This document shows positions 36,593 to 50,900 of a stretch of 64,000 nucleotides of DNA, piece after piece (within the stretch, counting starts at the first letter, position 1; each line of letters begins with the position of its first letter). The position numbers and the translations under genes are program-made. The notes under the pieces are model-generated. The model saw nothing but the letters and a program-made list of their open reading frames with translations, was not told the DNA's origin and did no database searches. Origin of the DNA: Hydractinia symbiolongicarpus (taxonomy: Eukaryota; Cnidaria; Hydrozoa; Anthoathecata; Hydractiniidae); NCBI RefSeq assembly GCF_029227915.1, contig NC_079878.1, positions 8,744,001-8,808,000 on the forward strand. The letters run 5' to 3'.

Positions 36593-38330
36593 TTAGATCA
36601 AACATATTACTGCTACAAGCACACATTTTCCGGGCGTTAATTTTTTCCCAAACAACGCCTATTTACTGCTATTTTTAGAGATTCCAAATCATATTTTACT
36701 TTTTACACTCGTTACAAATCTATTTTAACGAAGTTTATTATGAAACCATTGTTTTACAAAAATGTTTTAAGGCTACATGGCTCAGAAAATGAAGAAATAA
36801 ACATCCATTTTCTAAAAAAAATATATATCGGAATGTTAGAGTTTTAACATCTGTCTTGATCAAAAAAGCATCTTTCTAACCGAAAAAGCACAAAATAAAC
36901 GCTACATCCTATTAAAAAGGTGTATAGAAATAATGAATTAAGTCTGAGTAGCTACAATGACACTCGAAGTATCAAAATAATTTCAGATTTGAATAATTTA
37001 AGTAAATATCACCAAGAATGTATGCCAAGTATCATCATATTTTTACATATATATATAGTTTATCTATAGTTCACGTAGTGTCTAATTTCTTCTTTTTTGT
37101 ACAATTTAGGATATGTTATATTTCCTAGTTATATCTAGCTAGTAAGCTTAGCTAGCTAGTAGCTAATTCTGGTTAGACCAGTTGTGATCTTATACAAATT
37201 ATATCACTATACTGGCAACAAAGAATTATTTTTCTGCCAAATTTCAATTTCTTTTACAACTGCATTCACTTTTGCGTTAAAACCAATTATCTTAAAAAAA
37301 ACACCATCAATCAAAAAATTTCAAATTCGCAAGTTCTTTGTTTTTTGTGCCGCAGTTATTCAAATTGCTTTTTAAATGTTAAACCTTAATAAGGTCAAAT
37401 TGAAGCCAAAATATACTAAAAATTCTGAAAAAAGTTCTTTATTTACGAATAATGAAAATATCAACGACTATCACGCTATTTCTGACTGCAATCAAACAAT
37501 AGAATGTTCTTATCTTTTCCTTTAAACAAGATGCACTAAAACGAATTGCAAGCTCATTTTTGATGCCAGAACTAGCAGCAATGGTATCGACGAAAAAATT
37601 CTGAAAATGAAAAAAAAATTTCAGTACATCACTCTGAATCTGCTTACACAAATTCAAATTATAGTTTCCAGAAGTTTGAGATTAAAATCACCGTTCCAAG
37701 AGAATGTTTGTTTGACGCAAATTAACTTATGACAACGCTTAGTTGAATATTTACCAGTGGAATTTAAAGTTTGATCTAAAGGAATAGAAATGAACAAGAA
37801 TTAGTTTCAGTTTGCGTGACAAATATATAATTTTTATCCAAGCCCTTTATGTGCTTTGTAAAACCAGCGATATCATTAAGGTGGATAATAAGAATCAACA
37901 GTAAAGGAGAAGCCAAAGTCGCGTATGTGACAGTTTTCAATTCTCTTTATTGACGTTGGAAAAAATTAAAAGTGTTTTTATGGAGATAATAATCTCCAAC
38001 CAACTGCTTTTCTTCTTTTAAAGTTTTTCTTCCACCCTTTAGCCTTTTTTCGGGTTGGAAAATATAAGATGACGTTATCTTGGATTGATTGGCGCATTCA
38101 ATGGTATTTTATAATCTAACAAATATTCAAGTTTTGTATGCAATACGGTGTCTTTCTTGTCACTTTCCGCTTAATAGCAACCTTGTCGCCCATAGAGAGT
38201 GTATAAAGGGTTAAATTTTCTAAGTACTTTTAAATATAGAGGACGAATACTCTGATTTTCATAGGTTTTAGCTTAACGAAATAAAAACAATAAAAAGCAT
38301 GAGTGTATGGGTTATGCAACAAAATTTCGT
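36593..38330. other. Non-coding stretch with one doubtful exon
   Basis: At 37597-37439 (minus) a good acceptor (TTTTTTTCATTTTCAG) precedes an open frame of about 52 codons to a stop (NFFVDTIAASSGIKNEL...). No upstream exon fits its phase, so it is only a candidate. Confidence 0.25.
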
Positions 38331-38368
38331 TGCTTAACCACTTAACCGAATGGTTAAGTGGTTAAGCA
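38331..38368. repeat. Perfect 17-bp hairpin
   Basis: TGCTTAACCACTTAACC (38331-38347) and its exact complement (38352-38368) are separated by GAAT. Confidence 0.85.
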
Positions 38369-38761
38369 GCGTGGTTACTTGCGATGAGTGACCCATTTTG
38401 AAGATAACATCTAAGGTAATTTCGGCGGATATGACCAAGAAGAAGAAGAAGATGTTCAAGGTACAAATAAAAAAAAATTGCAGCGTGTTAGCGGTGGACG
38501 AAACGTAGTTTATAAAATAAGTATATTTATCAAAAAAAAAATAATAATGTAGAATTACATTTATCTTATCGTGAGCTATCCAAAATCAAAAATATATGAC
38601 AGTTGTAACGTTTTTTAGGTTCGGTCTGATACTTAGAAAAAATGACAATTGAAATTGTTAAGCTTCCTTGTTGGTATTAGCCTGCATTGGCTAATTACTG
38701 ATAAATAAATTTAAAATATAATTTCTAAAAAAAAAAGATACCTATGCGATTGCGTCACTTG

Positions 38762-38832
38762 AAAGGATATCATTACGGAAATCAAAGATTACAGCAGGCA
38801 GGTCTTAGTGATATATTGATGTTGGAATTACA
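38762..38832. repeat. Dispersed repeat, copy 2 (see 30436-30505)
   Basis: Matches 30436-30505 over about 70 bases with scattered substitutions. Confidence 0.55.
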
Positions 38833-41800
38833 TAAAGTTTTTTTTTATCTCCTTTTGTCCACCCAAGAAACACCTGTAGGGATCCGAATATAAAAGTTTA
38901 TCTATATCGAAAGCAACGGCAAAAAAGCCTTTTAAAAACAGATAGTTAATTTGTCTGTTTTGAAATTATTTGAAGCGGGTAACTCTTTGCACCAATTTAT
39001 AATTAGAAGTTAAATTATTTTTACATGGATTGCATGGATACATATTTTACAAAAATAAAAACACCAACGTTAATCAAAAGGTGGAAAAATTAGCAATTAT
39101 TTATCATTATTATTATCTATTTGTCTTTTTTACATTTTAGAATTTATTAGACAGAGTTTTGGCAAAAGATATCTTAGAAATTAGAGAATTAACTAAGACT
39201 TAAAACTCCTTCCCATTTGATAATTAACTTTGGATTTGTTTGATGAATTTTTTGTCAATATAATCCTAAAAAAAGCCCTGCTGCATGACAAATGAAATAA
39301 TTGAACAAACATTTTAAGACAGGCGTAGTCCTACTACGATTCAATGTTAAAAAAAAAACTCTGATCCAAATAACATTGACGTATATAATTTAAATAATTT
39401 AAAGAAATTAATCAATAAACCAGTATAAAAATATGATTAATTACTTTTGACTCATTTGACCCCAACATAAAAATTTCGTTAATATGTATGACAAAAAACA
39501 TTTCTACTTTTTTGACATGTTCAATCATTGACCTGCATTTTCTAGGGTCATATCTAATTGTAAAATGTATCAGCCTACACAAACAGGAGGTGCCTATAAA
39601 TCTCATTTAAGATTCCTTCCTAATTAAAAGTATTTGTTGACAAATGTGACTTTCTGTAGAAAGCGGATAATGATTTTTATGCATTCTAAGTTATTGTCGA
39701 ATTTTCTATTTTTCTGATCAACTTCAAAAAAGTGATTTAGTATGTGATGTCAATTAATTTTACTACGGAATTACCGACCTTCCTAAATCTGGCTGCACTA
39801 AATAGATGAAACATAAGGTGTCAGCTACCTAACGGCGTACTGTTAGGTGCTAGCTAGAAACTAATTTCTTTTTATAAATTTTGTGTGCTATGGTAACCAA
39901 TCCATATGCGGCCACGAACAGAATCTTAGTAAAAGCTACTCTTATTAACCAGACACACTTTGACAAGCATTGAAACACAAAAATTAATAATTCTTACATA
40001 GTCTTTCTATCTTCACTTTGGAAAAGACTATGTATAACTGGTATTGTGGTCAGCATTTGTAGAATTGCATCAATCATATTTTTTTCGATCTTGAACACAA
40101 AGCTTCGATATAAAGCTGTCAATCAGCTAAAATGACAGCCTCGCAATTTCGTTGCTTTATAATAACATTACCAGTGGTGTGACTTGCCACTGCTCATTTT
40201 TACACTACATTGCCCAAAAAATTTTCCTATAAACAAATTAAATAATCCACAATATATAAAAATGAAATAAAAAACATTAAAATAATGGAATGTACATGTG
40301 ATACCAGTCCCTTCTGAACTAAGTTCAAACAACGATCCTATTTCGCATAGTAACGTTGTATCTAGGAAGTCAGTAGCTAAGCGATTTAACGGCAGATCAC
40401 GATGACCCTGCTACCACGCTACTAATTTCCGATAACCACCCACATGCAAGTTATAACTTACAGGATTTTGGTTTTTGGATCTCAATCGATGTCAGTGACG
40501 TGTTCGTCTGACGCTATAAATTTATATCATTCTTTTCCTTCTAATATTATGGTCTCAATAACAAATTATATGTATGGCCTTACATTTTCCTAGAACAATA
40601 AGATTGGGGTAAAGAATTATATTCAAGTTTTCTGTAAATCATAGAAAGATGGTGGGGGCCGTTGATAAAAATTATGTTTCAGTATTCCACAAACTGTACC
40701 AAAGGGACGCAAAAATAAATGACGTTAAAGGACGGTGTTAGACGAGAGTTGTACATGTTTTGTATGCCAAACATGAGTTCCAATCCGAGACGAGTTATAT
40801 TCCACAGAAATTTCACAAATTTAAAATAAAAATATTTCGATGAAGAATTTAATAAAACAATCTTTTTTATCAAATGGCATTGAAAAAGTTGCTCTGACAA
40901 TATCATTAAAATATAGAGAAAAATTTCCAAGTTGCAAAATTTTGAGTTGTTTTATTGTATTTAAGCACGGAGAAAGCACTTGTCAGATAATTGACTCCCA
41001 CGAAAGTAATTCAAAGAAAAAGGCGAAATGCATGTGGTTTTTGAGTAGCGTTGAACCTGATGCCATGTTTTTGCCTTTACTCCTCTGTAAAAACATACGC
41101 TATGTCATATGCTTGAAGCAACCCTTTCAACATAAGATCATCCTGCCAAAACCGCTGCCACGTCAATAAACTTCAACTATGTCAAACATGAGCACAATGA
41201 CAGTAATTGGTTGTATGGTGGAAAAGGTTTTATGATGGAAAATAAATGTTAAGGTGCTTAGTTACATAGTTAAAATAAGACATAGGGAGAATTTTTGGAA
41301 AATATAACAAAGGTGATCAAGATTCTCTGGCTTATTTTCAGAAACGTTTGATATCACTCCCTCTATATCTTTCGGCTAATATACCTTTAATCCAGTAGCA
41401 CGTCGACTGTGAGTTTGCAAAGCAAACATAGTGATCAAGGTTAATTTTAATTGTTCCATTATCTTTCAATTATCCTACTCTATTTGTTTTTCGTTATCTT
41501 AATTAACAGATCCGCGTTAGGAAAAAAGAAGCCTGTAATCGTGCGTCACTTATTGTTTTTTCACGCTAATAATAAAGAACTGCAACAAAAAAAACAGATT
41601 ATTTAAAACATGTACTCTTTACAGGATTTTTCGATTTTGGCAAATTACAATCTCTTCTCCCCATGTTTTTTAAAATTCCAAAATAAGGCTTAAGAATGCT
41701 TTTGAAAATACTTTTTCAGCCTCAAAATATGCTTAGGTTATGCTTCATGGCAAAAAGATTTATTGGAATATGCTTATGAAAAACACATGATCAGGCTCAA

Positions 41801-44800
41801 AATATGCTTATTTGAAAAAAAATATTGCATTCGTACTTTGAACATCAGTAATTACAAGTTAAATCTCATACTGGTTAATTAATTCAGACATAAGAATAAA
41901 AAGAAAAACTGGTCGCGAAACAAAAAACATTAAAAACTTTACAATATTTTCTTAAGCTTCACATAATGCTAGCATATGCTTAAAAAAGACCAAATTATAG
42001 CCTACGGATGCTTATAAATTTCATTTTTATAAAAAAACATGTGGCCTTTTAAAATTTGTCGTCGCGTATAATATTCTATAAATCAAAACAAATATATTTT
42101 TAATCTGCTGACATGAAAAGACATAACATTGCATCGCATTGCGAAATGGATTTGAACTTTAAAAACACCTGCCAAGATGTCAAGTCATGAAACAGGAAAA
42201 AAAAATGACATTTCGCTTTCGCATTTTTGGCGTGTCATGGTTCAAGTCCTGCTTGCGATAGCTTTAAGCACGTTCGATCCCAGGGGATGTCTTTTAAACT
42301 AACACGGCGTAACAAAAAATCACGCAGGTACTAAAAAAAGATGCTTCAATCTTTTGTTTAAGAGAATTTTAAATAAGGAAGAGCTACCCACGAGGTCAAA
42401 ATATGTGAGTACATAAAGTCAAATTGAGACATGCCATTTCACTTTTTCAACAAACGACTTCGTTATGAGCAAGTTAACAGGTTCGTCAATCTAGCAGTAA
42501 ATACACATCTTATCTAATGTGATTGTTTCATATTTGTTTTTGGTTTTATTGTCTAATATATTTCTTTAATACGAATTAACGCCACAGTGGTTCGAGAGGA
42601 TATTTTTTTTCTTTATCTATTTCGGTTTACTGTGCTGCAGGTAAGCAACTTACGTCCCTTAAAAAAAGGAAGAAGAGGAAAGGAAAAGTACAAAATGAGA
42701 AAAGAATAATCTATCAGTTTTTAATTTCCACTACCTGCATAACCAGCGTTGCCCGCTGCATTATGTTAGGTGTTGATCTACTTGTCAATGTACCACTTGG
42801 TATAATTTTTGCGTTGAACTTCCCTATTTTTTACCAAGCGAGAACAAGGTGTAGCAAAGAGAATGACTTACGCTATTCTCTCATCTCATTGGAGAAGAAA
42901 TATTTTTAAGCGCGATGATGAAGAACGTGAGAACGAAAAATATTTCAAGGACGAAAGATAGTTGCAGATTTTTATTTCTCCTCGTACTCTTTTACAAAGC
43001 CATGAGAAAAAAGACTATGTGGTCCAAGTAGGCATTTTTTTGGTGGTTTATTTTACCGCTGTCTGTATTTACAGATATGTTTGTCTTCTACAATTTATAA
43101 ATTTGGACGGGCAAAAATTATTAAACACCGAGAAATCATGCAGAAAAACCTGACACACAAATATTTCATTTGGATGTGATTAGAACAAAACAGTCTTAAT
43201 ATATCGGGAATAAAATTTCGATTTGGAGGGACTACTAGTTTAAGTTTCCGGATAGGATTTTCGGGATGCTTTGAACCACAATCGGAAGCGTTTAAGCATT
43301 TTTCAGTGGTTATGATATTCGTTAAAAATAAAACGCAAAATGCATTTTGATTGGATAATTTTTTTTCAAAGGAAATCAATAAATCAAAATAGTTTTTTAT
43401 AAAATGAATTTTTTTTGCGTTTTCTTTTCGTGAGAGATTTTGAAAATGAATTGGGGAAAAAGTATGGCATCTTTAATTTGTATAAGCTTCATACAATATG
43501 TGGTAACTTCAAATCGGCAAATTTTCACTGGTGGCAGTGTGATGAACAATTCACCTCTCTGTTACACCGTGAAATTATAGTTTATATTATACCTATTTTG
43601 TATATGCATACACTTATGTTTTATAACCTCTATTCTGAAATGTTCGCTTTAGAGTGATTAGGCTTTCTCACAGAGCCAGCAAGTCAAGAGAAAAACAATG
43701 GATAAAAATAAGACCTTTTTCTTTGCCAAATTTCTCGAAGTTGTGTTTTCGTGAATGAGTCCAACGGTTAGCGTTTCATTTTAGTTTCTTTTTAACCGAA
43801 GTTGCTTTGTTACAAACTTCAAAACTTCTAGTTAAATTTCGTTTTAATCAGATCATTTTTGAATACATAGTGTATGTATGCGAGGTTTTCCAGTAGTGTT
43901 ACATGATATAAGGTCTTTTAGTAGGTTCAATAAAAACGTATATTTTTTTGAATTTAGCCTTCTATACGATACATGGGGAAACGGATAGCAATGGTGAATC
44001 ATGATAAATTTAACATTATTTTTTTATCTATTAAACAAAGCAAGCAAAGAAGTTTGTCAACTACTCTTATATAACATATATACATTATTTTGTGCTTAGT
44101 TTAAAGCTTAATCTAGCATTACTTCATAATAACATGGTCTAAAATTTTATTATTAACTCTCCAAAAAAACACCATTATTTCCGAGAAAAATAGAGTTGAA
44201 GAATACGAATCCTTCTATTCGCCTTACAATTTTCTACTGTGACATGTAAAACTTCTTAATGCTCTAACACATTATAGTAAACCACGGGCCAAGAAAAAGT
44301 TACAGCTAGTAAAGATGGCAAGAAATAGATGAAGTTTGAGTAAGTTTAGTGTAGCCAAATCTCAGTGCTATCAGGTTAGCTAATCACAAAATTACACAGC
44401 GTTTCTTTGACACCATATGTGCTGATACAAAGCAAAGATGCCAAACATGGATATTTTGGTGTTTTAAGAGATGTTAATTAAGTTAGATGGCATAAACTTT
44501 AGGGTTAATCCAGCCTGGAGGTTTGATATTATTTAAAATAAGTTTATTTAAGATTAAACCAGACCAAATGAACTTGTTCCACGAAAATTAATAACAATAT
44601 TTTCCATAAATAATAAATAATTTCCATAAAAGATTTGTAGTGGAACCTTAGTAAAATGTTCTACTGTTGAACGTCCTTTTGTTTACAAAATGTTATCACT
44701 TGCCTCGTTTTCAAGTTTTCCGAAAAGAACGGTCTCGTTCTTACGCACAGCAAATGCGATACAACACGTATTGACATCATTTTTTTATTAAATAATGAAG

Positions 44801-44916
44801 GGTAATACATTGATTTTTAAGTATAATAAATGCTATGCTAATAAAAGTGTTTGGGAATGTTAGTTTATTTTAGTTCGAACGCATGGAAATATAACAATCT
44901 TTGAAGAAAAATTTAG
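38833..44916. other. Long stretch without a supported gene
   Basis: Frames of up to 109 codons (40840-41169) lack motifs and splice context. 41690-42010 carries at least five scattered ATATGCTTA or GATGCTTA motifs, a degenerate repeat. An ATG frame at 44691 (MLSLASFSSFPKRT...) ends at a possible donor GTATTG at about 44769. It could in principle be a first exon for the gene that follows, joining in phase 0. Confidence 0.4.
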
Positions 44917-47900
44917 TTGGCTATTAATTATCATAATTATTTCATCTTTGTTTTAGCATTAATCATTATCATCTTGGCAGTTAATCACGTGCAGTCAAGA
45001 TGGAAATGCACGGCAAGTAAAAGTGTAATCAAAATAATGAAGGACATAGAACACCATATGAAAAAAGTAAATTTTCAACTTTTAAAAAGTGAAATTGTAA
45101 GTTGCACATCTGCATTTTAATTCATTAACTAAAAACTTGAAAGCGGTTAGTTACTTGCTACATTTAGCTTAAAACTTCATATTATATTCCTTGCTACTTT
45201 AGAAGCTTTTAACTGAAGATTATGAGCACTGTATTGATAAGAAGTCACAACATTTGGTCAACCCATACAAGCCTTACATGATGTCTTTAAAAGTAAGTCA
45301 ATGGCAAATAATCTGTTTTTTAAAACTGTACCGAGGTCAAAATATAACTGTCCTTAAAAGGTCAATTACGTAATAGGGATTAATAACAAATGTTTGAGGT
45401 GGCTAATTTGTAGAATTGTGTTGGACAGACTTATTAACCAATACATTTAAAACAATTTTTTAATAGTATTCTCCTTGACGGCTTCTAGAAGTGTAAAAAA
45501 GTTTATCATCATACCAAAACTGTGTCATTCAGAACAATAAATAAACTTTAAATCAGCACCCAAATTGATCAAAAATGAGCACAACAAAATGCAATAGGTA
45601 TTAAAAAAATTTAAAATAATTTCTTAATTCATATGAGTCTTTAAAGGCATTAACATTGTATATTTTTCTTTCAGCTATTTTTTTTAATGTTTTTTAAATA
45701 TTTTTCCCAGGTATTTAATAAAACTTTTAGTACATTCACAGTTTACATAACTATCCACTAACTAACACGAAAATTGAAAATATCAGCTACATTAAATAAG
45801 GTGTAGCTTCAAAATATGTTAGCAAAGTATGAATGTGTTAGCTTGTCCTTTTTGACAAATAATGCAATCATTCTAAGTTTCCAACTGCCATTTAAGTACT
45901 AAATGCCTGGTAAAAACATACATAACAGGGTTTAAGACTTTTATTGTCATTCAGTTGCTATTTCTTTATAAAGATGAAGTTGTTATTTTGATTTCGAAAA
46001 ACTTTATGAATTCTGCAAGCTTTTTTCAATCGTTTAAGTCATAGCATATGTTCTCGTATAATACTTTATACAACTCGTATTGTTAAATAATTTTACCCAG
46101 TATAAGCTATATGACTATTTCTATTACAACTGCTAATGATATTGGTAGAAATTATCTGCTAAGAGCATGAATGGAAAATTATTTTTACAACGTCCCGTTA
46201 TTCGAATTTCAAATATGAGCACGAGTCGTTGAATAGATATTTGAAAGTTATTGAATCAGTATCTGCTGCAGAGAATTACAATAATTAACTTACCAGTGCT
46301 GCCTTTTGTGATGAATAATCCCGTTTCTAATAAAAATACCTTACAAAAAGCAGATATTCTACATAAATAGAATCGTTTCGTAATGAAGCATTGTTTTGGC
46401 ATACCAAATATGTTTATTCCATGATGAATTTCCTAATAAGATCAACTTTGACCTTTTTATCCCACTAATTCACGCCCTTTCATCATAAAAAGGCTTTGAT
46501 AAAACCAAGGTCAGAAAAGATGCTATTTTAAAGTGTATATAAGTGGCTGGTTTATACTTTCTCTGACGTGAACACGCTTATGGATTAGACATTTTCGTGT
46601 ACACAATGCACGTGTATACAATCTGTTTTGTATAATGGTGATTTTGTACTGCATGTCGGTTTATATTAGACAATTCAGATATATTGCAGAATTTGATATT
46701 TGAGCTAAGCAATCAAGTATTTTATGTTTCCTAGTTCCTAGTCAAAATAAATACAAGTTGTCTAATTATTTTATCTGCGTTCATAGCATTGCTTACGGAA
46801 AGTTTAAAATATATTGGAACAAAACTGCATATTTTGATGTTTTTACCACAAGAAATTGTCTAGGATAATTCTTTAAGATGCAGCCATTTTCAACTTGTCA
46901 ACTTGTCAACATTCACTTTAGGATCTTAGGTTACTTGGTTAGATGCAAAAAATAAAATATTAATTGTTGTTGAAGTCGGAATTTTCTTTTTTTGAAATTT
47001 AACGTCTCCATAGGCGCAAACATTCTCAGTTACATTTAGAAAATGGCGTAAAATGTGCCAAGATTGTAATTTTACTTGTAGAAGTCACTTTCAAATCAAG
47101 GTTTCCAAAGAATGTATTGATCAACTAACGAGGATTACCGTTCAACACCTGAAAAATAAAATAGATTTCGCAGGATTCTCGTTAATAACAGTACCAATAT
47201 TAACTGCAGAGGCCATTCTGGGGAAAAATCGCGATAAATAAATAGGAAAATAAAGAAAAAAATGAATATAAATATAAATTAAGGTGTTATAATTAATGCT
47301 TTTTTAAATCTGCGTTTAATAATATACCGGACAAATTCACAGAACACAATAATTTATTTCATATAAATCAAGAGCATTGTAAAACAATCCAAATTTTATT
47401 CAGTGATTTGTTTACACGATTAATGAAGCAATAAGGTGTTTTCTCAACAGTTGATTTACGATTGATTTAGAAACCGCATCATATACATCATCGATTGAAA
47501 TTAATCAATGAGCTAATTTTGCAATTTAACCAAAGCATGAAAACATCTAATCATAAAGTTTCCTCCCAGTTCAGCAAAATTCAAAAATTAATAAAGGTAA
47601 GACATTGTGTACACTTGCATTTATTATATCTCTATATTAATAAAATCCGTGTTATCTGCGTGTGCTCGTGCGCACAAGAAAGTAAGGTGGCTGAAATAGC
47701 GTACACCTAAACGACGGCTGGCGTTGTGGATTTTTGCATGGAGCACGACTAGTTTCTAAAAAATCTTAATTTAATCATCATAAGGGCTTTCACAGTTTAC
47801 TCAATTTCACACATTATTTAAAAACGCTCCACGAATAAACGCCATGTGAGTTTAGCAACACGTTGAAGTTAAGACCATTTTTTTTTTATTAGTCAAAGTT

Positions 47901-50900
47901 TTTGTTCGTGGACGGTGGTGGGCTTTCAAGTTATATTTATAAATACACTGCTTATTTGAAACTTATCTGAAATCTGTAACTGTCGTAAATCGAAAAGAAT
48001 AAACATCTACGGTACAGGCTTTTGCTAATATTACAAGTCTTTACATATGTATGAATATATATATTTGATTCAAAGAAAATAAAAATCTTTTACATTGATA
48101 ATAAAAAAAAATTAAGACTGCATTTGCCTTTCATTCATAAAGCTCAAAATGTCATCATAAATAGAGTATCCATATTATTAAGAATCCTTTTTTAGGCATT
48201 CAATTCTATTAATGGGAAGTTTAATCACACTTTATGCATATTTTTAGAGACATTTACGCAAAGGTTGTCACAAAGGGAACTTTACCATTCCCACACATAA
48301 CGTTCTGACTAAAACATGCAAACATAGAAAAGATGCCGAGTTGATAAACATGTTGGTGGGTGTTGATCATTTGCACGATTTCTTTAATCACACTTTAAAA
48401 GATATTTCATCGAAATTATGTGAAATAAAGAAAGGAAGCATTTTTATTGTTCCCCTGAAGGAAAACATGAACGAAGTCCTAGATATTCTGGTGAGGAAAA
48501 TTTTTTAGCTGAGGCTCAACATTGCTTTAGTTTCTTAATTTAGCGTCAACTGTGGCTTGGTTATTGCTCCAAGGTTATTGCATGTTGACTACCTTCCTTC
48601 TGCCTCTACCTTCTACCTAGAAGACCAAACTCACGTGTTTGCTTTCCCAGTTCAAATGGTGCGCTAGTCGAATCTACATTCTCCTTATATTTCCTTTGTC
48701 ATCGCACGACACTTAATGATTTTTATGATATAGAAAGTCTTATTGAAAGGCTGAACTACTCTTGTTGTAAATATTCTCCTTGCCATTTGTCCGTTTTTAA
48801 TGATTTGAAGCTGACTTGAAGCTGACTGTTGCTTGCAAGTTGTTTCATTTTTTGAAGAAATTGAGTCTTATGTTGCTTATAAAAAACGTAGTGTATATTC
48901 GTACGCACTTTTGCCCATTTTTGCGTATGTATATGTTCATCTGCTATTCGTACGTAAAGTGCTTTAGGGTTAGGGTTAGGGTTAGGATTCTTTTTCCTTT
49001 TTTCTACGTATGAATAGCGCTACGCACTATTAATACGCACTTTATGTCATATTAAAGTGCGTACGAATATACAGTTCCTATAAAAAAGTGTATGCAACAT
49101 AACTCTGATTTCAGATTGATATAATAATATTTACTCAAATTCACGATATATGCATGTCAGAGAATCTAACAGAATGTCCGGATATTAGGTGATCCTTAGA
49201 ACCTTTGAGCAGCATTTCTAATCGAGATAAATTTAAAGTGACTGCGACGTTTATATTTTATAGCGACTCAAAAGCACAACAGGTCAATGAAACTGCAGCA
49301 AAAAATTCTTGTTTTCTTTTGTCAGACAAAAAGTTCAATTGTTGATTCGATTCGAAAAGCTAAAAAAAGTAGGAAAGTAATAGATAATGATGGGAAAATT
49401 ATATTGGTAATGTTATTTGGAAATATAGCATAGAGTTTCATCAGAGTAACATACAAAATTACCAATTTTAAGGTGAATGCGGTGACTGCTTCAAGATTAA
49501 CCTAAAAATATTTATATATAATATTCATTTATTCTTCTCTAGAACACACAAGTACCACCATCGTCTGTTTCAAAGGGATGCCTGAATGTCGTTCCAAAGC
49601 GATACCACGACTTTAAACGAAAAGTACTACAGCCAATGACAGTATGTAAAGTTGAATATTTTTAATTTTTGTGTTTTTGACACGAATAATATTTACAAAT
49701 TTTTACCTTTGATTCAACACTGCTTGAAAGGTGACCTTGCCATAGTGGTTTAGAAAAGACTTTAAAATAAAAAAATAAAATATAATAAATAAAATAATAA
49801 TTTTATATTTATTATTTTAATTATATTTTAAATACTATTAATCAAAAGAATGTAGATTTTCATACTTTCCGAGTTGAACAATTTTTTTTAAATTTCTTTG
49901 GTATGTTAGCATTGTTTAGTAATCAGACATATAGTATTCATTTTAGCATGTTTAGCAGGCAACAACCGCGCAGAGAAATGCGATAAAAGTGTGTTTGTAA
50001 TGAAGAATTAAATGTATTTTATTAAAAACAAAAAAATGCTGTGCATATTAACAATCGCGAAGAAGAAACAATGTTTTTGTGTAAAAACAAACTTATATTA
50101 TATTATCATGAATAATTATGGAAGGTTAAAATAGGAGATCAATTTGCACATTTTTTCCGCACTTTGGGATATAGTGCATATAAACGTAATTGTTTTTAAC
50201 CGAAAAAATAGTATAAAATATAGATAATATAAAATCAAAAAACAAAAATCTAGTTACAAGAAACGTTCAAGTAGCTCCTCGTACAGCTAGTTGTTTTTCA
50301 AGTTATTCTCCTACGATATGCATCCTCACAAAGATGTAATCGATTCCTTATTTTCGCTCTAGGATCACAGAATGTTCGTCAATCGATGGCAAATATACCT
50401 CAACATTTCAGAAAAATACCTCTCCCAATTAAACAAAGATAATAGAAGAGACACAAGAATCGAGTTGTTGAAGAAACATAACTTCAAATTGAGAGCTATG
50501 TTAAAGGTATTTGCGTATTCATTTTAACATGATTCACTGATTCAGAACTAGCAAAACTGTAGCGTGGTTGACAACGCCTAAAAATATATTAACACTGAGA
50601 AGGCAGAAAATATTGTTGATCAGCGCCAAATTTCTGTTGAATCTGAGCAGCATAAAAGTCCATATTTCAGTTTGAAGCGATATTATCACTTTTTTATTAT
50701 TTTCTATTTCATTATTTTAATCTTAGAATCTACAGACCTGCCAAATAGACACAACGACGTTTGAAATGGCTGAAGTGTCTTACGTTATTGACGAAAACAA
50801 TTTGCACGACGTTGTACCAAAAAGTTGTGAAATCAAAGAAGAGGATAAAGGAGCCGAGCTTCGTATATGGCTCAATTTGAACTTTTTAAAGAACATAATT

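Noticed and set aside
40840-41169. 109-codon frame starting with ATG
   Set aside because: Length is within chance for this base composition, and no recognisable motif or matching exon was found.
42235-42300. Two B-box-like sequences (GGTTCAAGTCC and GTTCGATCCC)
   Set aside because: Neither can form a T stem and no A box or cloverleaf fits upstream.
45675-45710. 36-base phase-0 micro-exon between TTTCTTTCAG and GTATTT in the helical-protein locus
   Set aside because: The encoded peptide is almost all Phe/Leu and looks like a pyrimidine tract before a second acceptor rather than an exon.
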